From: Corynebacterium glyciniphilum AJ 3170
GTDB lineage: Bacteria > Actinomycetota > Actinomycetes > Mycobacteriales > Mycobacteriaceae
DNA length: 64,000 nt
Direction of reading: 5' to 3'
Assembly: GCF_000626675.1 (NCBI RefSeq)
Contig: NZ_CP006842.1
Location: 1,488,001 to 1,552,000, forward strand
In this document: piece by piece, positions 54,344-63,862 of the stretch
Position numbering within the stretch: the first letter of the stretch is position 1
Layout: every line of letters starts with the position of its first letter
Made by a program: the position numbers and the translations under genes
Notes under the pieces: generated by a model
Seen by the model: the letters and a program-made list of their open reading frames with translations, nothing else
What the model was told of the DNA's origin: nothing
The model's database searches: none

Positions 54344-57300
54344 GTGAGCAACACCTCGAGCCCCGCACAGAGCCCCACACAGGGGCCCATCGCCGACCTG
54401 TCCGACAATCTCCTCGCCTGGGCGTCCAGTACCGAGATCGACCTTTCCCGACGTCTGGGTGAACTGAGCGGTGATCCTGCGGTCTTCGTGGACCTCGACA
54501 TCACCGGTGACGAGTTGGAACGCATCACCATCTTCTTCGGTGAGTTCCTCTCCCGCCAGATCCGCGCCGGCGCTGACGAGGACGCCCTGCTGCGGACCTG
54601 TCCTGCGCTGACAGCGACCACGCTGCTGTTTCGCGCAGCACGTCTTAATGTCGTCGGAGAACTCGAATCAGAGTTCTGGACGGGACTCGGACTGGAGCCG
54701 ACGGACCCCCGGGTCGCGCTGATCGACTACGCGGAGATCCTCACCCGTGCAGGACTCGACTCGATGGACGCCGCAGCTGCCGGCTCCGACGGTGACAAGG
54801 GACGTCTGTTCGCCCACGTCGGCATCGCGACAGACTGGGTCCCCGAACTCATCGAGCTCATCGACACCCGCAGGCTTGCTGGTGACGCCCTGCCCACTCC
54901 CGCCGAGGAAGCCGCTGCGGTGGTTGCCGTGCTCGCCGAGGAATCACTTCAGGCCGGGCCGTTGTGCGCTGCCCTTCCGGACCTCGCCATCCGGCTGATC
55001 ACGCCGGTGGTGCGGGTCGTGCAACTCGCCGCAGAACACCCCGACCACTGGGTCAACTCCCTCGCGGACGCCGGCGAGGAGGCGCAGGTGGCACCTCTGG
55101 TGCTCGAGGATGTCATCGAGGAACTGCGCGAACGCCCCGCCGGGACGACGGCGCGTCGGCACCGTGTCGGCGTGGGAACCCGGGAGGACCGCCCCCGTCT
55201 GGCCATTGACCTGGCCCGTCAACGTGTCATCCTGCGACTCCCGGAACAGCCGCTGGAGTCTGTCCGCGGCGCCGGGGACGAACGTGACGACAGCGACGCA
55301 GCGGTGGGCGAAGTCCGCTGGCACGTGGACGTCGACGGACGACCGGCCGGTTTCCGGACCCGCCGTTCCGATGCGCCCGGACGCCCGGTCACCGAAACCC
55401 TGGACCTTCCGGTGCGTCGGCCCGTCCGTGAGATCGGCGTGCGTGACCTGACCCACGGAGAATCATGGGTACTGCCGGTCGTCGACGACGCCGACCCGGT
55501 CATGGTCTTCACCCGCCGCGGCAAGGAACTCACCGACCGGGTGTCCCTGCACCATTCCCGCGTGCTCGTCGTCTGCCCCGAGGATTCCACCGCTGTGGAC
55601 CCGGTCGCCGACCGCGAACTTCCTGTACTGGGAGAGTGGCAGGTCAAGGCCTGGGACGGCTGGGTCATCCGTGACCTGGATCTGTCCGCCGCCACGGCTT
55701 TGCACGTCGACCGTCCTGGTGTCGCGCGCCCGCCGATGGGCACGGTGCGCTGTGTGGATGCTCGTCAGCGTGTCTGGTTCCGCGAACCGGAGAACGTGCT
55801 ACCGGCGATCCGGACCCTCGGCGGTCTGCCCGTGCACGCCTCCAGCCTGCAGGCAGTGTTCCCTGCCACCGTGTCCGGGGCAGCGGAGATCTGGTTCCTC
55901 TCGGTCAGCTCCTGGGCCGGACCCGACGAGACTGGTGAAGAGGTCACTGAGGAGGAACCGTTGGAGGTCCCCGCCGAAGGCGGGATGTTCGATGTCTTCG
56001 ACCCCGAGGCCTACGAGACCCCGTGGGTAGGCGAGTACCTGGTCCGGCTGCGTGGGCCCCGCAATGAATCCTTCAGACACGAGTTCGCCATCGTGGAGGG
56101 CCTGGACATCGAAGCACCGGCCAGCCCCCGGCTCGGCCTGGCCGCCGGTCTGACACCGGTGTCCGTCTCCCTGTTCCCGGGGGAGAAGCAACTCTTCATC
56201 CCGAAGTCCGTGGACATCACGGCCGAGGAGAAGTCCGTCCAGGTCATCGCGGAAACCGATGCAGGGGATGCACTTCCGCTGGTCGTGGAGCCACCGCGCC
56301 TGCGATTCCAATTGCCGTTGATCGGGGAGGACCCGATGTGGCGGACCGAGTCGTTGGTCGCCCCGGCAGTGGAGATCAACTCTGCGACCCGGTTCCGGAT
56401 CCGACCGGGTATGCCGGTTGAGTCGCCTCGGCTGGTCATCCGCGACCGTCACGGTGCACCCGTACGCACCCTGCGGCTGGGCACAGTTGACCAGGTGACC
56501 TGGTCAGTGTCGCTGTCCTCGGTACGGGCGTCACTGCCTCAGCTGACCGAAGGTTCCTGCGAACTCGAGTTTGTTGCTGACGGGCGCAGCCACAGTGTGC
56601 GGTTGGTCACCATGAGGCCTGCAGAGAAGCGGACGCTGAATTACTCTGAGCCCACCAGCGACGGCTCACTGGCCACACTCACGGTGGAACCGAAGACCGA
56701 CTCACCTGCGTGGGTGTGGCCGCTGACTGCGCCATGGATGTCTGCGCGTGTGCTGTCCTTCACCAAGGGTGTTGCGGAGCTCCCGGAGGAGCTCACCGAC
56801 GCCGGTGCCCTCAGCGTCCAGTTCTACAACCGCGACCGGTTCAGCCCACTGCATCCGGCCGCCTCGCCAGGACCGGGCGCCTTACGCGTCGACATCCAAG
56901 GGCATGCCCGCCCGGATGACGGCGGCCCGTGGACTCAGCTTTCCGCCTATCTCGCCGGTGCGTCGGATGAGCTGCCGGAAGACACCGACGTCCTCACCGT
57001 GCTGTGGGACGTCCTCGCCGGCTGGTTGACCGGGGAAGCCACCGCGGACGCCAGCGCCGCCATGCACGCCGCCCTGGCACGCCATCCCCGTGAGGCACTC
57101 CGGGCGATGTCCCGGTCGCTGGTACCGTCCACTGACCGTCCTGCCCAGTTCATTCTGTCGGGGCTCGTCCACGCGTCGCTTCGCTCATCCACGCCGGACC
57201 CGCGTCCCGGTGTCGCCTGGATCGCAGCACTGGAGATCCTCGGTGAACTCGCCGCAACCGATGACGAGGACACCGCTTCGCGCCGTGAGATCGGGCGTCG

Positions 57301-57976
57301 TCTCTCCGCCATCGGCGGGCTTCCGCTGTCCCAGACCGTGGAGACCGGCAGGGATGCGACATTGGAGACCTCCTGTATTGACGCCACGACGGTGCAGATC
57401 GCGCAGTTGTCGCCGGAGCAGCAGGACGCGGTGTTGAGCACATTCTTCGCCGGATCCCAGGTCGTCCCCGGTGCCCTGTCGGAGGAGAACTCCCGGCTGA
57501 TCGCAGTTTTCGAGACCTTCCGTCACCGTGAAGAGCTCGGCCAGGTACTCGCCGACCCGGGGCTGCTGCGCGTGGCATTGGCACTGCTGCGACGGATCCG
57601 TCAGACCAACCGGCAGCTGTACACCTCGGCGCGCGTGCGCTTCGACAAGCTCGACAACGTCGACACCGACAACCCCGACAACCGCTGGGCGCTGACCCCG
57701 GTGATCAGCATGATCCTGGCGATCGCGGCTCGCATGCACGCCCACGGGCGGCTGGGGTCGACAGGACAGTTGTCATCGGCGTACCCGGGGTGGGCCGAGA
57801 TCGCCCGCATCGTGCCGGATTTGGTCACCGGTGACCTCGTTGCCGCGGACGCGATGGTGCTCGGCGTCTTCGGCCCCGATGAGGGTGTGGAGGAGGATCT
57901 GGCTGAAAGTATCGAGGGCGGTGATGGCGAGACTGGCGCTGCTGAGGCTGCGATCGACTCCATCGTCAGCGAGTAG
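54344..57976 (+). CDS. Large protein of unknown function (1210 aa) between smc and ftsY
   Basis: I do not recognise this protein. It has no signal peptide, no membrane helix and no nucleotide-binding motif that I can see. The first 250 residues are helical and acidic. The central 550 residues are beta-rich, with Trp- and Arg-containing strands (EVRWHVDVDGRPAGFRTRR; WDGWVIRDLDLSAATALHVD; EYLVRLRGPRNESF). The last 350 residues are helical again with an acidic tail. It is on the same strand as smc, starting at a GTG 12 bases after the smc stop, with its own -10 TAGAAT overlapping that stop (leaderless). Base composition matches neighbours, so recent transfer is unlikely. A hairpin terminator follows. 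Confidence 0.7.
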   Translation: MSNTSSPAQSPTQGPIADLSDNLLAWASSTEIDLSRRLGELSGDPAVFVDLDITGDELERITIFFGEFLSRQIRAGADEDALLRTCPALTATTLLFRAARLNVVGELESEFWTGLGLEPTDPRVALIDYAEILTRAGLDSMDAAAAGSDGDKGRLFAHVGIATDWVPELIELIDTRRLAGDALPTPAEEAAAVVAVLAEESLQAGPLCAALPDLAIRLITPVVRVVQLAAEHPDHWVNSLADAGEEAQVAPLVLEDVIEELRERPAGTTARRHRVGVGTREDRPRLAIDLARQRVILRLPEQPLESVRGAGDERDDSDAAVGEVRWHVDVDGRPAGFRTRRSDAPGRPVTETLDLPVRRPVREIGVRDLTHGESWVLPVVDDADPVMVFTRRGKELTDRVSLHHSRVLVVCPEDSTAVDPVADRELPVLGEWQVKAWDGWVIRDLDLSAATALHVDRPGVARPPMGTVRCVDARQRVWFREPENVLPAIRTLGGLPVHASSLQAVFPATVSGAAEIWFLSVSSWAGPDETGEEVTEEEPLEVPAEGGMFDVFDPEAYETPWVGEYLVRLRGPRNESFRHEFAIVEGLDIEAPASPRLGLAAGLTPVSVSLFPGEKQLFIPKSVDITAEEKSVQVIAETDAGDALPLVVEPPRLRFQLPLIGEDPMWRTESLVAPAVEINSATRFRIRPGMPVESPRLVIRDRHGAPVRTLRLGTVDQVTWSVSLSSVRASLPQLTEGSCELEFVADGRSHSVRLVTMRPAEKRTLNYSEPTSDGSLATLTVEPKTDSPAWVWPLTAPWMSARVLSFTKGVAELPEELTDAGALSVQFYNRDRFSPLHPAASPGPGALRVDIQGHARPDDGGPWTQLSAYLAGASDELPEDTDVLTVLWDVLAGWLTGEATADASAAMHAALARHPREALRAMSRSLVPSTDRPAQFILSGLVHASLRSSTPDPRPGVAWIAALEILGELAATDDEDTASRREIGRRLSAIGGLPLSQTVETGRDATLETSCIDATTVQIAQLSPEQQDAVLSTFFAGSQVVPGALSEENSRLIAVFETFRHREELGQVLADPGLLRVALALLRRIRQTNRQLYTSARVRFDKLDNVDTDNPDNRWALTPVISMILAIAARMHAHGRLGSTGQLSSAYPGWAEIARIVPDLVTGDLVAADAMVLGVFGPDEGVEEDLAESIEGGDGETGAAEAAIDSIVSE

Positions 57977-58016
57977 CGTCACCTCGACTCGGGCCGACGT
58001 CCCAGAATGTCCTGAG

Positions 58017-58042
58017 CACTCAAGGTTTCCGTACCTTGAGTG
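58017..58042 (+). terminator. Hairpin after the 1210-residue protein gene
   Basis: A perfect 10-bp stem CACTCAAGGT/ACCTTGAGTG encloses a 6-base loop, 40 bases after the stop. There is no T-run, but it probably ends or stabilises the upstream transcript. Confidence 0.55.
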
Positions 58043-58144
58043 TCAAGGTCATTTCTCGATGGCCTGGGTGACCTGACGGCTCAAGGCGTCGACGTGCAGG
58101 ACGGGCCTCGGCGTGTTGAAAGATGCGGGGCAGAGAAATCGTCG

Positions 58145-58166
58145 CCCTCCGCCACACGGCGGAGGG
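58145..58166 (+). promoter_or_regulatory. GC-rich hairpin just upstream of ftsY
   Basis: A 9-bp stem CCCTCCGCC/GGCGGAGGG with loop ACAC ends 21 bases before the ftsY ATG. It contains GGAGGGG, too far away to be a normal ribosome-binding site. It may be a second terminator or a leader structure. No clear ftsY -10 is visible (a weak TTCACT at 58176-58181). Confidence 0.4.
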
Positions 58167-58187
58167 GACATTTGGTTCACTGGTGGC

Positions 58188-59735
58188 ATGGACCCGATTA
58201 TCTGGATAGTCATAGCCGCCGTCGCGGTCATTGTCATCGTCGCTCTCCTCATCGTCCTCGGCCTGCGCCGTGGGAAGCAGAAGGAGATCTCCTTCGAGAA
58301 GAAGACGGAACTCGAAGAGAAAAAGCCGTCGTCCGGTAACTACCAGGCGCAGGGTGGATTCAACTTCAGCGCCGGTACTGCGGCTGGTGTGGAGGAGAAG
58401 GAGCCGGAGGTTCTTCCGGGCCAGGAACTCGGCGGAGCAGAACCGCAGACCCCGCCAGTGCCGACGGAAGCAGCGGAGCCCTCGACCCCTCCCGCCGCCC
58501 CGGCTCCCGAACCGGCCCCTGAGCCCGCCCCCGAGCCGGCGCCCAGCCCGGAGCCTGAGCCGACACCTGAGCCCGAGCCGGAACCCGCTCCTGAGCCGGA
58601 GCCGACTCCCGAGCCTGAGCCGGAACCCGCTCCCGAACCTGAGCCCAGTCCGGAGCCGACTCCGGAACCTGCTCCCGAACCGGAGCCAGCTCCCGCCCCC
58701 GAGCCGGAGCCGACTCCTGAGCCGGAGCCCAGCCCTGAGCCTGAGCCGGAACCGACTCCTGAACCAGAACCCGCTCCCGAACCCGAGGCCGAGCCAGAAC
58801 CTGTCGAGGAGATCGCCCCGGTGGAGGGACGTCTCGGCCGGTTGCGCGGCAACCTCTCCAAGTCGCAGAACGTCATCGGACGTGGCGTGCTTGGTATCCT
58901 CTCCGCGGGCGATCTGGATGAGGATGCGTGGGAAGAGATCGAAGACACCCTCCTCATGGCGGATCTCGGAACCAAGACCACGCTCGCGGTCGTCGAGGAC
59001 CTGCGGGAGCGCATCACGGCCCAGGGCGTCTCGAACGAGGCAGAGGCACGGGCACTGTTGCGGTCCTGCCTGGTTGACGCATGTAAACCTGATCTCGACA
59101 GGTCGATCCACGCCATGCCGTACGACGGTAAGCCGGCGGTCATCATGGTCGTCGGAGTCAACGGGACAGGGAAGACCACCACCACCGGCAAGCTTTCGCG
59201 TGTCCTCGTCGGGATGGGCCACTCGGTCCTCCTCGGCGCGGCAGACACCTTCCGCGCCGCTGCTGCCGACCAGTTGGAGACGTGGGGACGACGGGTCGGT
59301 GCCGAGACCGTGCGAGGCAAGGAAGGTGCGGATCCTGCGTCCGTGGCCTTTGACGCGGTCGCCAAGGGTGTCGACGACGGTATCGACGTCGTCGTTGTCG
59401 ACACCGCAGGTCGACTGCACACCTCGGTCGGGCTGATGGACCAGCTCGGCAAGGTCAAGCGCGTCGTCGAGAAGAAGGCCAAGGTCGACGAGGTGATACT
59501 GGTCCTTGATGCCACAGTCGGCCAGAACGGACTCGTCCAGGCCCGGATGTTTCGTGAGGTCGTCGACATTTCAGGTGTCGCGCTGACCAAACTGGACGGC
59601 ACCGCCAAGGGCGGCATCGTTTTCCAGGTCCAGGAGGAACTCGGGGTGCCGGTGAAGCTCGTCGGACTCGGCGAGGGAGCTGACGATCTGGCGCCTTTCG
59701 AGGTCGAGGGGTTTGTCGACGCTCTGCTGGGCTGA
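58188..59735 (+). CDS. ftsY: Signal recognition particle receptor FtsY
   Basis: FtsY receives the SRP-ribosome complex at the membrane. The 515-residue protein has an N-terminal membrane helix ([20 protein letters not shown]), then a linker of about 105 residues made almost only of Pro, Glu and a few Ala, Thr and Ser (residues 101-206). The NG GTPase domain follows: [40 protein letters not shown] and [11 protein letters not shown]. The GTPase part is normal; the linker is unusually long and repetitive. The ATG at 58188 places the membrane helix at the very start; the frame opens at 58113. A terminator follows. Confidence 0.95.
   Translation: MDPIIWIVIAAVAVIVIVALLIVLGLRRGKQKEISFEKKTELEEKKPSSGNYQAQGGFNFSAGTAAGVEEKEPEVLPGQELGGAEPQTPPVPTEAAEPSTPPAAPAPEPAPEPAPEPAPSPEPEPTPEPEPEPAPEPEPTPEPEPEPAPEPEPSPEPTPEPAPEPEPAPAPEPEPTPEPEPSPEPEPEPTPEPEPAPEPEAEPEPVEEIAPVEGRLGRLRGNLSKSQNVIGRGVLGILSAGDLDEDAWEEIEDTLLMADLGTKTTLAVVEDLRERITAQGVSNEAEARALLRSCLVDACKPDLDRSIHAMPYDGKPAVIMVVGVNGTGKTTTTGKLSRVLVGMGHSVLLGAADTFRAAAADQLETWGRRVGAETVRGKEGADPASVAFDAVAKGVDDGIDVVVVDTAGRLHTSVGLMDQLGKVKRVVEKKAKVDEVILVLDATVGQNGLVQARMFREVVDISGVALTKLDGTAKGGIVFQVQEELGVPVKLVGLGEGADDLAPFEVEGFVDALLG
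58488..58805 (+). repeat. Pro-Glu low-complexity repeat region within ftsY
   Basis: About 318 bases of degenerate, in-frame repeats encode [12 protein letters not shown] and P-S-P-E units. The repeat makes long spurious open frames on the opposite strand (Gly/Ser-rich). Copy number is likely to vary between strains. Confidence 0.9.
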
Positions 59736-59760
59736 CCGACGACTGTCGCTCCGTATGCCG

Positions 59761-59792
59761 AAACACCGTCGTAATCTCGCGGCGGTGTTTTT
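59761..59792 (+). terminator. Intrinsic terminator after ftsY
   Basis: An 11-bp stem AAACACCGTCG/CGGCGGTGTTT (one G-U pair) with an 8-base loop is followed by TTTTT. It separates ftsY from amtB. Confidence 0.88.
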
Positions 59793-59913
59793 CATGCACC
59801 GGAAATCATGCGGCATGAACAGGCGAAACATCGGGGCAGTTAACTACTCAGCGTGAGACACCGGCGCGAGGTGCCGGAGACAACCCCCACGCAACCCTGA
59901 GGAGTTCCCCGAA

Positions 59914-61329
59914 ATGACATCCGAGGAAATGGCGGCAGCGACAGGTGACTCAGCCTGGATGCTCATGTCCGCCGCGCTGGTCCTGTTGATGACACCGGCG
60001 CTGGCACTGTTCTACGGCGGCATGTCGCGACAGAAATCCGCTCTGAACATGATGATGATGTCGTTCGGCACGCTCGGGCTGATCGGCGTCATCTACGTCC
60101 TGTGGGGCTGGTCGATGTCCTACGGTAGCGAGACGGTCGGCGGGCTGTTCTCGAATCCGTTCGAGTTCTTCGGATTGAAGGACTCCGTCACAGACGCGGA
60201 GGGCAACTTCATCGCCGGTGCCGCGGGCTACGCGAACGTCATCGACATCGGATTCCAGTTGACGTTCGCCGTAATTACCGTCGCGATCATCTCCGGTTCG
60301 CTGGCCAATCGCGTGAAGTTCTCTACCTGGATGGTGTTCGCGGGTATCTGGGCTACGCTGGCCTACTTCCCGATGGCACACATGGTGTGGGGCGGTGGTC
60401 TGCTGTCTGACGGAGAAGACGGACTGGCTGCGATGATGTTCGGTACCGTCTCCGAGGACGGCGAGACCGTCGCGGCTATTGCACCGATCGACTTCGCCGG
60501 TGGCACCGTCGTGCACATCAACGCCGGTGTGGCTGCACTGGTGCTGGCATTGATCATCGGACGGTCCCGGACATTCATGAAGGAAGGGTCGAGGCCCCAC
60601 AACCTGCCCCTGGTGATGCTCGGCGCCGCGCTACTGTGGTTCGGCTGGTTCGGGTTCAACGGTGGTTCGGCCTTCGGAGCGAACGGCGAAGCAGGCCTGG
60701 CGTGGCTCAACACCACCGCGGCGACGTGTGCAGCGATGCTGGGATGGTTGCTCGTGGAGCGGCTCCGCGACGGGCACACGACATCCCTCGGCGCGGCGTC
60801 CGGCGTCGTCGCCGGCCTGGTGTCGGTCACTCCTGCTGCAGGCGACCTGACTCCGCTCACCGCAATCATTCTTGGGGCGATCGGTGGTGCCCTCGCCGCG
60901 GTCGGTGTGGGACTGAAGTACCGCTTCAAGTTCGATGATTCGCTCGACGTGGTCGGCGTACACCTGGTTGCCGGTATCTGGGGAACGATGGGAATCGGTC
61001 TCCTGGCGACCGATCGCGGCCTGCTCACCGGGGGAGGATCGGACGGGTTCAAACTGTTCATCGTCCAGATCGTCATCGCCGTGGTTGCGGTCGTGTTCTG
61101 TGCAGTCGTCACCGCTGTCATCGGACTGGCACTGAAGTACACCATGGGGTGGAGGATCTCCGGCGACGACGAGAATGCCGGTATTGACAGCACCCAGCAC
61201 GCAGAGAGTGCGTACTCCTACACTGATGACAACGATCAGGAGTTTGAGGAAGTCGCCGACTTCGACTCCGCACAGGGGAACGCACACCGGGCCAATGACC
61301 TTGCCGACGGGGCACACCAGAAGAACTGA
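59914..61329 (+). CDS. amtB: Ammonium transporter
   Basis: This 471-residue protein has about 11 membrane helices and matches the Amt family: LMTPALALFYGGMSRQKSAL near the start, DFAGGTVVHINAGVAALVLA, LLWFGWFGFNGGSAFG, and the late HLVAGIWGTMGIGLLAT with the pore histidine. It moves ammonium into the cell. The C-terminal tail of about 50 residues is long and acidic. In C. glutamicum glnK and glnD follow amtB in an operon, as I recall; here neither is present and ffh follows directly. I found no clear AmtR-type operator upstream. GAGGAG lies upstream of the ATG at 59914. Confidence 0.95.
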   Translation: MTSEEMAAATGDSAWMLMSAALVLLMTPALALFYGGMSRQKSALNMMMMSFGTLGLIGVIYVLWGWSMSYGSETVGGLFSNPFEFFGLKDSVTDAEGNFIAGAAGYANVIDIGFQLTFAVITVAIISGSLANRVKFSTWMVFAGIWATLAYFPMAHMVWGGGLLSDGEDGLAAMMFGTVSEDGETVAAIAPIDFAGGTVVHINAGVAALVLALIIGRSRTFMKEGSRPHNLPLVMLGAALLWFGWFGFNGGSAFGANGEAGLAWLNTTAATCAAMLGWLLVERLRDGHTTSLGAASGVVAGLVSVTPAAGDLTPLTAIILGAIGGALAAVGVGLKYRFKFDDSLDVVGVHLVAGIWGTMGIGLLATDRGLLTGGGSDGFKLFIVQIVIAVVAVVFCAVVTAVIGLALKYTMGWRISGDDENAGIDSTQHAESAYSYTDDNDQEFEEVADFDSAQGNAHRANDLADGAHQKN

Positions 61330-61465
61330 GTGTGATACCCCCGCACGCCGAATCGGCGGTGCACCTGACAAAGTCTGTCTCCGAACCATGTGTGAGTAGG
61401 CAGGTCCACGGACACCGGGTACGGTGGAGAAGTCAGAAGTCATTGTGTAAGGGAGATTTTCCACT

Positions 61466-63073
61466 GTGTTTGAGTCCTTGTCCGACCGCTTGTCCGGCGC
61501 CCTCAAGGGCCTGCGCGGTAAAGGACGGCTGACCGAGGCGGACATCAACGCCACCGCCCGTGAGATCCGTCTGGCTCTCCTCGAGGCGGATGTCTCGCTG
61601 CCGGTTGTCCGTGCCTTCATCAAGAGGATCAAGGAGCGCGCCAACGGTGTCGTGGTCTCCGAGGCGCTCAACCCTGCACAACAGGTCATCAAGATCGTCA
61701 ACGAGGAGCTCCAGGGCATTCTCGGTGGCGAGACCCGTCGCCTGAATCTCGCGAAGAACCCGCCGACCGTGATCATGCTCGCCGGTCTTCAGGGTGCGGG
61801 TAAGACCACCTTGGCAGGAAAGCTCGCGAAGCACTTGGCCAAGCAGGGGCACACCCCGATGCTTGTGGCCTGTGACCTGCAGCGTCCGGGTGCGGTGCAG
61901 CAGTTGCAGATCGTCGGTGAGCGCGCTGACGTGCCGACATTTGCACCGGACCCGGGTACCTCGCTGGATTCCCTCGACCACGAGATGGGAACCAGTCACG
62001 GGGATCCCGTCGCCGTGGCTCATGCCGGTATCGAAGAGGCCGGGCGTACCAAGCACGACGTCGTCATCATCGACACCGCGGGTCGGCTGGGTATCGACGA
62101 AACCCTCATGACCCAGGCCCGCAACATCCGCGATGCGGTCAACCCGGACGAAGTGCTGTTCGTCATCGACTCGATGATCGGTCAGGACGCTGTCACCACC
62201 GCTGAGGCCTTCCGCGACGGCGTGGACTTCACCGGCGTTGTGCTCACGAAGCTTGACGGCGATGCCCGAGGCGGTGCCGCGTTGTCGATCCGTGAGGTCA
62301 CGGGCAAGCCCATCATGTTCGCCTCCACCGGTGAGAAGCTCGAGGACTTCGACGTCTTCCACCCGGACCGTATGGCCAACCGCATTCTCGGCATGGGTGA
62401 CGTGCTCAGCCTGATTGAGCAGGCCGAACAGGTCATGGACCAGAGGAAGGCAGAGGACTCCGCGGCCAGAATGGCCTCCGGGGAACTCACACTGGAGGAC
62501 TTCCTCGACCAGATGCTCATGATCCGCCGGATGGGACCGTTGGGCAACGTGCTCAAGATGCTGCCCGGCGGTAAGCAGATGAACGACATGGCCGACATGG
62601 TCGACGAAAAACAGCTCGACCGGATCCAGGCGATCATCCGCGGCATGACGCCCGCCGAGCGCGAGAATCCGAACATCCTCAACGCCTCGCGGCGTAAGCG
62701 CATCGCAGCAGGTTCGGGTGTGACTGTCGCTGACATCAACCAGCTGGTCAGCAGGTTCCACGAGGCCAAGAAGATGATGGGCAAGATGGCCGGACAGTTC
62801 GGCATGGGTGGCGGTATGGGGCGGTCCGCGACGAAGAAGAAGCCCAAGGGTCGGAAGGGCAAGAACGGCAAACGCAAACCTGCGAAGAAGGGCCCCTCGC
62901 AGCCGAAGACCCCGCAGGGCATGCCTGGTATGCCGGGTATGGGCGGAATGCCGGGGATGCCCGGAGGTGGCGGAATGCCGTCAATGGCTGACCTGAAGAA
63001 GATGCAGCAGCAGATGCCTGAAGGTTTCGAGAACATCGACATGGACAATCTCGACTTCGGCAAGGGACGCTGA
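61466..63073 (+). CDS. ffh: Signal recognition particle protein Ffh
   Basis: Ffh binds signal peptides on ribosomes and the 4.5S-type RNA and delivers them to FtsY. The 535-residue protein has the N and G domains (LAGLQGAGKTTLAGKLA, LVACDLQRPGAVQQL, IIDTAGRLGIDE, LTKLDGDARGGAA) and a C-terminal M domain with GMTPAERENP and SRRKRIAAGSG. A Lys-rich stretch and a Gly/Met/Pro tail (GMPGMPGMGGMPGMPGGGGM) follow. The start is GTG at 61466, after AGGGAG about 11 bases upstream. No SRP RNA gene is visible in the window. Confidence 0.96.
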   Translation: MFESLSDRLSGALKGLRGKGRLTEADINATAREIRLALLEADVSLPVVRAFIKRIKERANGVVVSEALNPAQQVIKIVNEELQGILGGETRRLNLAKNPPTVIMLAGLQGAGKTTLAGKLAKHLAKQGHTPMLVACDLQRPGAVQQLQIVGERADVPTFAPDPGTSLDSLDHEMGTSHGDPVAVAHAGIEEAGRTKHDVVIIDTAGRLGIDETLMTQARNIRDAVNPDEVLFVIDSMIGQDAVTTAEAFRDGVDFTGVVLTKLDGDARGGAALSIREVTGKPIMFASTGEKLEDFDVFHPDRMANRILGMGDVLSLIEQAEQVMDQRKAEDSAARMASGELTLEDFLDQMLMIRRMGPLGNVLKMLPGGKQMNDMADMVDEKQLDRIQAIIRGMTPAERENPNILNASRRKRIAAGSGVTVADINQLVSRFHEAKKMMGKMAGQFGMGGGMGRSATKKKPKGRKGKNGKRKPAKKGPSQPKTPQGMPGMPGMGGMPGMPGGGGMPSMADLKKMQQQMPEGFENIDMDNLDFGKGR

Positions 63074-63078
63074 CTGAT

Positions 63079-63108
63079 TTGTCCGGGTGACCTGCTTCCC
63101 TGTAGTGT
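63079..63108 (+). promoter_or_regulatory. rpsP promoter and long leader
   Basis: TTGTCC (63079-63084) and TAGTGT (63103-63108) are 18 bases apart, a plausible sigma-70-type promoter giving a leader of about 160 bases before rpsP. The leader is GC-rich and can form several small hairpins, for example CCGGC/GCCGG at about 63184-63198. Nothing else is recognisable in the gap 63074-63276. Confidence 0.5.
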
Positions 63109-63276
63109 CGAACGGTCTGCGTAACACCGATCACGACCCCGGTCGTCCGGTGGTCACGCGCAGGATAAATCCAAGGGTTGAACCGGCCTGCAGCCGGGCG
63201 TCCTCACGTGTGTGGGTGTCGTCGGATGTGGGTGACCGTACTGCCCGGTGACCGTCAACAGGAAAGAGGACCTTTC

Positions 63277-63765
63277 ATGTCCGTCAAGATCAAGCTCCAG
63301 CGTCTCGGCAAGATCCGCACCCCGCACTACCGTGTGGTCATCGCTGACGCCCGTACCCGTCGCTCCGGCAAGGTGATCGAGAACATCGGCATCTACGAGC
63401 CCAAGGCCGAGCCGTCCGTCATCAAGATCGACTCCGAGCGCGCACGCCACTGGCTGAGCGTCGGTGCGCAGCCGACCGAGCCGGTCCTCGCCCTGCTGAA
63501 GGTCACCGGTGACTGGCAGGCCCACAAGGGTCTCCCGGGCGCCGAGGGCACCCTGAAGGCTCAGCCGGAGAAGACATCCAAGCTGGATCTCTTCAATGCC
63601 GCACTGGCAGAAGCTGCTGACGCACCGACCGCCGAGGCCATCACCGATAAGAAGCGGAAGGCCAAGGAAGAGGCGGAAGCCAAGGCTGCAGCTGAGGCTG
63701 AGGCGGCTGACAAGGCTGCCGAGAAAGAAGCAGAGAAGGCTGACGAGGCCGCTGAGACCGAGTAG
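63277..63765 (+). CDS. rpsP: 30S ribosomal protein S16
   Basis: S16 is a small-subunit ribosomal protein. The 162-residue product has the full core ([20 protein letters not shown], then [22 protein letters not shown] and [17 protein letters not shown]). It then carries an Ala/Glu/Lys-rich C-terminal extension of about 55 residues, common in actinobacterial S16. The ATG at 63277 has AAAGAGGA a few bases upstream; the longer open frame is not conserved. A strong terminator follows. In related genomes a KH-domain protein, rimM and trmD would follow. Confidence 0.96.
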   Translation: MSVKIKLQRLGKIRTPHYRVVIADARTRRSGKVIENIGIYEPKAEPSVIKIDSERARHWLSVGAQPTEPVLALLKVTGDWQAHKGLPGAEGTLKAQPEKTSKLDLFNAALAEAADAPTAEAITDKKRKAKEEAEAKAAAEAEAADKAAEKEAEKADEAAETE

Positions 63766-63820
63766 TCTGGCTTAGTCTTCACGTTCCGGGGACCTAGGGA
63801 CTCTGAGCGCGATTCTTCGG

Positions 63821-63859
63821 ACACCGTCTCCACCGTATATTCGGTGGAGACGGTGTTTT
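63821..63859 (+). terminator. Strong intrinsic terminator after rpsP
   Basis: A perfect 15-bp stem (ACACCGTCTCCACCG/CGGTGGAGACGGTGT) encloses a TATATT loop and is followed by TTT. It is the strongest terminator in the window and ends rpsP transcription. Confidence 0.95.
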
Positions 63860-63862
63860 CGT

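Noticed and set aside
58020..59617. Long minus-strand open frames opposite ftsY with Gly/Ser- or Arg/Leu-rich repeats
   Set aside because: They are mirror images of the Pro-Glu repeat and of the high-GC coding strand; no start site or family similarity, and ftsY is certain on the other strand.
59736..59913. AmtR operator in front of amtB
   Set aside because: I looked for a CTAT-N6-ATAG-like element and found none convincing, so none is reported.
63074..63276. Small SRP RNA gene next to ffh
   Set aside because: No recognisable SRP RNA domain (GGAA-type tetraloop helix with the conserved internal loop) is seen; the region looks like the rpsP leader.
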